A stretch of DNA of 9,359 nucleotides from CAYJAD01 sp964372165 (GTDB taxonomy: Bacteria > Desulfobacterota > Desulfovibrionia > Desulfovibrionales > Desulfovibrionaceae), in NCBI GenBank assembly GCA_964372165.1, contig CAYJPT010000092.1, forward strand, positions 1 to 9,359. Direction: 5' to 3'. Under the pieces are notes generated by a model. The model ran no database searches, was not told where the DNA came from, and saw only the letters and a list, made by a program, of their open reading frames with translations. Below, in pieces: positions 6,420-9,359 of this stretch (positions within the stretch are counted from its first letter, which is position 1; the number at the start of each line of letters is the position of its first letter). The position numbers were made by a program, and so were the translations under genes.

Positions 6420-8987
6420 TTAATATGCTATATATCCAAAATCCTTCCTATACATAAGTTGTTTGCTGGTAGTACGATTATTGATATCTTGTAAGTGGTC
6501 ATGGCCTGATATGATTGCTAATCGTAAATGTGCAGTTTTATCATATTTATTTCCACAATAAAGCCACGGTGATAGCCAATTCAACTCTGACATATTTAAT
6601 GGTGCAGGAGCATCATTTACTGGTACACGAACTATATTTAAGCTCAACTTGGCAGCAATTTCTTGCCTTGTTTGCCAAGTTTGCTGTGCATGAGCATGCA
6701 AGCTAAGTTGAGTTCCATCAGCAAGCATAATTGTCGTTTCTCCCTTGCACTTTTTAAAAAAGCGCAAAAGCAATACATCCACATCACTCTGTTGATTTTC
6801 ACTTACTCGAGTTGATACATTATTATCATCTTGCACTGAGCCTGAGTTGCTTAAACCTCGCAAAGCTAATCCTTCATATTTAGACTTTTCATTATTGAGC
6901 TCTTGCAATAAAAGGATAATATCTGGGTTATCCTCACTTCTTTCAACATAAGTTGCCTCCAAAAGTGGACGAATGTCCTTTGGCAAGTTTACTGTAAGTA
7001 AATGCCCCCACTCCATTAAACTACGATATAATACATATGGTGCGTATACATATGCTATAGCACCCCAAATTTGCTTGGGTTGTTCTAATACTTGCTTCAA
7101 AGTAGGATGTAAGAGCCAAGCTTCGCACCTTGCCTCTAATGGACGAGCTTGTTCATGCCGCCAAAGTCTACCCAACCTTTGTAAAAGCATGTCAGTTGGG
7201 CAAAAACGCGTCACTAAAAAATCAGCATCAATATCAAGTGACTGTTCAAGCACTTGAGTACCTACAAGTATACGTCCACATATAAATCTATCAGTAGAAT
7301 TTTTACCATACAGATTGGTCCATTTATTTTCGTGATTAGATCTGTCTGTAACTGTAAAGCGAGAATGAATAAGTCCAAGCTCTATAGGCATTGAATTTGC
7401 TCTAGCAGACAGCAATTTATAAATATTTTGAGCTGTTTTAACTGTATTTTCAATCCATAAAACTTGCTGACCTTGCTCTGCTCGAAGCAATGCTTCCTCA
7501 ATGGCATTAGCATCATCATGACAATGCCATAAATCAACTGGATGTGACTTTGGAGATGTACAAGGAATTTCTTGATTCACCTTTGCTGTTTTACTAACGC
7601 TTATAAGTGGATAATTTGTAAGAGTACTTTGACCTCCAATAAGTCTTGCACGACGCTGCGTTGTTAACGTAGCACTTAAAATAATTACTGTACAATTATA
7701 GCACCTTAAAATCCTCACCAATGAATCTAATATAGTGCCCGTATAAACATCATAACTGTGTACTTCATCTAAAATAACTGTTTTCCCAGCAAGGCCAAAA
7801 GCTCGTACAGCACCATGGCGTACATGCATTGCTGCCATGAGAGCTTGATCAACAGTACCCACAGCAAATGGAGCAAGTATGGTCTTTTTACCAGAAAACC
7901 AAGCACCACTAGGGGCTGCTTCCATACCCATTTCCTGAGAGATAAACGGTGCAAGCCATGCCTTGCCATGTAGTAAGTGCGCATGGTGTGGTGTATTAGT
8001 TGGAAGAATTTTTGCCAAAAAAGCATTAAAACGAGAATAGATGCGATTGGACGTGATACGAGTTGGTAAAGCGAAGTAAATACCAGTACTTAAACCATTT
8101 GCAAGCATATTATATGCTGCATAAAGTGCGGCTTCAGTCTTACCCATGCCCATGGGGGCTTCAAGAACATAAACACCAGGGGTATCAATTTGCTCATAAA
8201 ACTTTTGCTGAGTTTCAAGAGGAGCAAAAGAAAATATATTCTCAAATGTTAGATTTTTATTAATTGATAGAGGAATAAAACCTGCCTTATGCACAGCCTT
8301 AGATATAAGCGACTCCCAGCCTTGAGCAGGATCATCAAAACAATATCCAGATCCAATCCAGTCAGCAACTATGGTTAGTCCTGCCAAAAGTCTGGCATGT
8401 TCCCAGCTATCTATTTGAGGCCAATTCAAACTATCTTCTGGAGGCTTTTGCAAAAGTAAACACAACAATTCACGACGTAAATTATGCCAATCTTCTCCTC
8501 CAAAGGCAGAATAGTTATGAGGTTTTTCAGCATGTGAACGCCCATGGTGCTGTCCAGCTATTTCTGCAACTTGAACCCCTACTTGACATCCGCTCAAGGT
8601 AGATTGACTAACAGTAGCATGACCACCCCATTGTTTTTCTAAAGAAGAATCTACATTACGTAGAACTGGTATTTCAGAGCAATCTACATGTGCAGCGTTA
8701 TAAATTTTCTTTTGAAATGTAGGGCAAACCTTACCCACATCATGTACTAAAGCTATATTTTCAGAGTATTTCGGAAACAACTCCTTTAGGCATGGTGGTA
8801 TCTGCTTAAGAAGATACTTAGCCACTGCCCCAACTATCTGGCAATGCTCAAATACATTGCGCCCTAGAGCCGCTGTTCCATTTTCTAAAACGCGTGTTTT
8901 TGCATAACATTGTTCAAGTGTAGGTAAAGCAATAGTAGAAGTGCACTCTTGATTGCTAATTGGTTTCTTTTGCTTACGAGGCTTCAC
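6420..8987 (-). CDS. cas3: Cas3 HD nuclease and SF2 helicase, type I-E
   Basis: Cas3 is recruited to the Cascade R-loop, nicks the displaced strand and degrades DNA while unwinding it. The 855-residue protein (E. coli 888) has both domains. The HD nuclease shows H48, H82-D83 (LVHDVGK), H123 (GGHATVS), H147-H148 (GQHHGR) and D209 (VADWIGS). The helicase shows Walker A EAPMGMGKT (276-284), FALPTR (305-310), LLHGKAWL (338-345), DEVH (407-410), SAT (438-440), GTQVLEQSLDID (576-587) and QRLGRLWRH (603-611). A C-terminal accessory domain follows. No key residue looks lost. The start is GTG at 8985-8987 with GGAG six bases upstream. The overlapping ATG (8987-8989) runs straight into TGA and cannot be used. 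It is the first gene of the operon. Confidence 0.97.
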   Translation of the reverse strand: MKPRKQKKPISNQECTSTIALPTLEQCYAKTRVLENGTAALGRNVFEHCQIVGAVAKYLLKQIPPCLKELFPKYSENIALVHDVGKVCPTFQKKIYNAAHVDCSEIPVLRNVDSSLEKQWGGHATVSQSTLSGCQVGVQVAEIAGQHHGRSHAEKPHNYSAFGGEDWHNLRRELLCLLLQKPPEDSLNWPQIDSWEHARLLAGLTIVADWIGSGYCFDDPAQGWESLISKAVHKAGFIPLSINKNLTFENIFSFAPLETQQKFYEQIDTPGVYVLEAPMGMGKTEAALYAAYNMLANGLSTGIYFALPTRITSNRIYSRFNAFLAKILPTNTPHHAHLLHGKAWLAPFISQEMGMEAAPSGAWFSGKKTILAPFAVGTVDQALMAAMHVRHGAVRAFGLAGKTVILDEVHSYDVYTGTILDSLVRILRCYNCTVIILSATLTTQRRARLIGGQSTLTNYPLISVSKTAKVNQEIPCTSPKSHPVDLWHCHDDANAIEEALLRAEQGQQVLWIENTVKTAQNIYKLLSARANSMPIELGLIHSRFTVTDRSNHENKWTNLYGKNSTDRFICGRILVGTQVLEQSLDIDADFLVTRFCPTDMLLQRLGRLWRHEQARPLEARCEAWLLHPTLKQVLEQPKQIWGAIAYVYAPYVLYRSLMEWGHLLTVNLPKDIRPLLEATYVERSEDNPDIILLLQELNNEKSKYEGLALRGLSNSGSVQDDNNVSTRVSENQQSDVDVLLLRFFKKCKGETTIMLADGTQLSLHAHAQQTWQTRQEIAAKLSLNIVRVPVNDAPAPLNMSELNWLSPWLYCGNKYDKTAHLRLAIISGHDHLQDINNRTTSKQLMYRKDFGYIAY

Positions 8988-9053
8988 ATTACTCTCCTAC
9001 GACATGCATCTCCACATGCTATAGCTAAAAGTGAATATTGCTACCTTAGGTCA

Positions 9054-9075
9054 TGTAATTTAAATTATATTTACA
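9054..9075. promoter_or_regulatory. Imperfect 22-bp dyad at the cas operon start point
   Basis: The arms TGTAA and TTACA end a 22-bp imperfect palindrome in which 8 of 11 base pairs are symmetric. It begins immediately after the predicted -10 box and covers the predicted transcription start, where a bound protein would block RNA polymerase. This suggests a repressor operator, with no candidate regulator visible in the window. The half-site shape (TGTA...TACA) is shared with a leader dyad, but both are AT-rich. Confidence 0.35.
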
Positions 9076-9104
9076 AATATATCTTAGTTTATATTTTATG
9101 ACAA
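9076..9104 (-). promoter_or_regulatory. Predicted sigma-70-type promoter of the cas operon
   Basis: On the minus strand -35 TTGTCA (9099-9104, 5 of 6) and -10 TATATT (9076-9081, 5 of 6) are exactly 17 bp apart. The predicted start near 9069 would give a 5' untranslated region of about 80 nt before the cas3 GTG. Chance matches are more likely in such AT-rich DNA, but the correct spacing and the position before the first gene support it. Confidence 0.6.
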
Positions 9105-9261
9105 TCGAATAATTTATAAAATGCATCTCACATCATTTTATATTTAGGATACAGAGGAAAGATAACAAGAAGAGATCCCAAAACCAATAAATTTTGATTA
9201 CATGCCTACGCCAGCATAATATATACATAACCACCTATTTTCTTGACAGGCTTTTCATTTT

Positions 9262-9359
9262 CTAACCATCTAATAAAGCATAAATTTTGTGACGCTTACT
9301 TTTCAAGTCGTCTTTTTTTTGGGTAAGTGTTGCAAAGGAACTTAGCATTTGTACATGTA
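9262..9359 (-). CDS. Possible C-terminal end of an unknown gene, cut by the right edge
   Basis: One minus-strand frame is open from the right edge to a TAG at 9262-9264. The last 28 residues begin at an ATG (9346-9348), and the segment is rich in lysine and polar residues (for example QKKDDLKSKRHK). It could be the tail of a gene upstream of the cas operon, but 31 codons without a stop prove little. I do not recognise it. It overlaps the possible terminator on the other strand, and at most one of the two readings need be right. Confidence 0.2.
   Translation of the reverse strand, partial: HVQMLSSFATLTQKKDDLKSKRHKIYALLDG
9291..9320 (+). terminator. Possible rightward rho-independent terminator
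   Basis: On the plus strand GACGCTT (9291-9297) can pair with AAG-T-CGTC (9305-9312, one bulged T) around a 7-nt loop, followed by eight T residues (9313-9320). An alternative fold pairs GACG/CGTC with an inner ACTT/AAGT. The stem is short and not very GC-rich. No rightward gene in the window leads into it, and on the minus strand there is no T-run after the hairpin. Confidence 0.35.

Larger units (their letters stand above)
8988..9359. other. AT-rich control region upstream of cas3
   Basis: This 372-bp stretch has no recognisable gene. From left to right it holds the cas3 ribosome-binding site, an imperfect dyad, a good leftward promoter, a 31-codon hydrophobic ORF of doubtful status (9133-9228, minus), a possible rightward terminator (9291-9320), and an open reading frame that enters from the right edge. 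ATGCATCTC occurs twice (9004-9012 and 9121-9129). Confidence 0.7.

Noticed and set aside
6515..8263. Plus- and minus-strand ORFs of 63-94 residues inside cas3
   Set aside because: Cas3 motifs run through the whole region in one frame. These are alternate-frame readings with no independent support.
9243..9248. Perfect plus-strand TTGACA upstream of cas3
   Set aside because: The nearest AT-rich -10-like block (TAATAA) is 22 bp away, too far for a normal promoter.
1..9359. A novel defence or mobile system beyond type I-E CRISPR-Cas
   Set aside because: All large ORFs are assigned to the eight standard I-E genes, with no extra gene, transposase, toxin-antitoxin pair or anti-CRISPR-like ORF that I could support.

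Overview
The window is one complete type I-E (Cascade/Cas3) CRISPR-Cas locus, read entirely on the minus strand. Every substantial gene is a recognisable I-E component, and I see no additional unknown gene system. In transcription order (right to left) it holds an AT-rich control region (8988-9359), cas3, cse1 (cas8e), cse2 (cas11), cas6e, cas7e, cas5e, cas1, cas2, a 63-bp leader, and a CRISPR array that runs off the left edge. All eight proteins are close to full family length and keep the key motifs I could check, so the system looks intact.

The genes form a compact operon. cse2/cas6e and cas1/cas2 overlap, the cas5e ribosome-binding site overlaps the cas7e stop codon, and most other gaps are 20-70 bp. 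The exceptions are 151 bp between cas5e and cas1 and 372 bp upstream of cas3. Cas1-Cas2 insert spacers at the leader end of the array. The pre-crRNA is cut in its hairpin by Cas6e. Cse1, Cse2, Cas7e, Cas5e and Cas6e then form the crRNA-guided Cascade complex, which recruits the Cas3 HD nuclease-helicase to degrade the target.

Points that differ from the textbook locus: cas6e lies between cse2 and cas7e, where the E. coli-type order puts it after cas5e. The repeat is best read as 29 bp (with 32-bp spacers), because the base beside the obvious 28-bp block is the same at all nine repeats. A good sigma-70-like promoter in the leader would start transcription about 2 bp before the first repeat. 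Dyad symmetries sit beside both the leader promoter and the predicted cas3 promoter. A run of 10 Ns inside the array breaks its 61-bp period and marks an unresolved assembly gap, so the true array may be longer.

The host is a bacterium with a fairly AT-rich genome (judged by eye) and strong GGAGG-type ribosome-binding sites. The repeat sequence resembles those I associate with I-E arrays of Desulfovibrio-like and gut proteobacteria, but this window does not fix the taxon. No transposase, integrase, tRNA or rRNA was seen.
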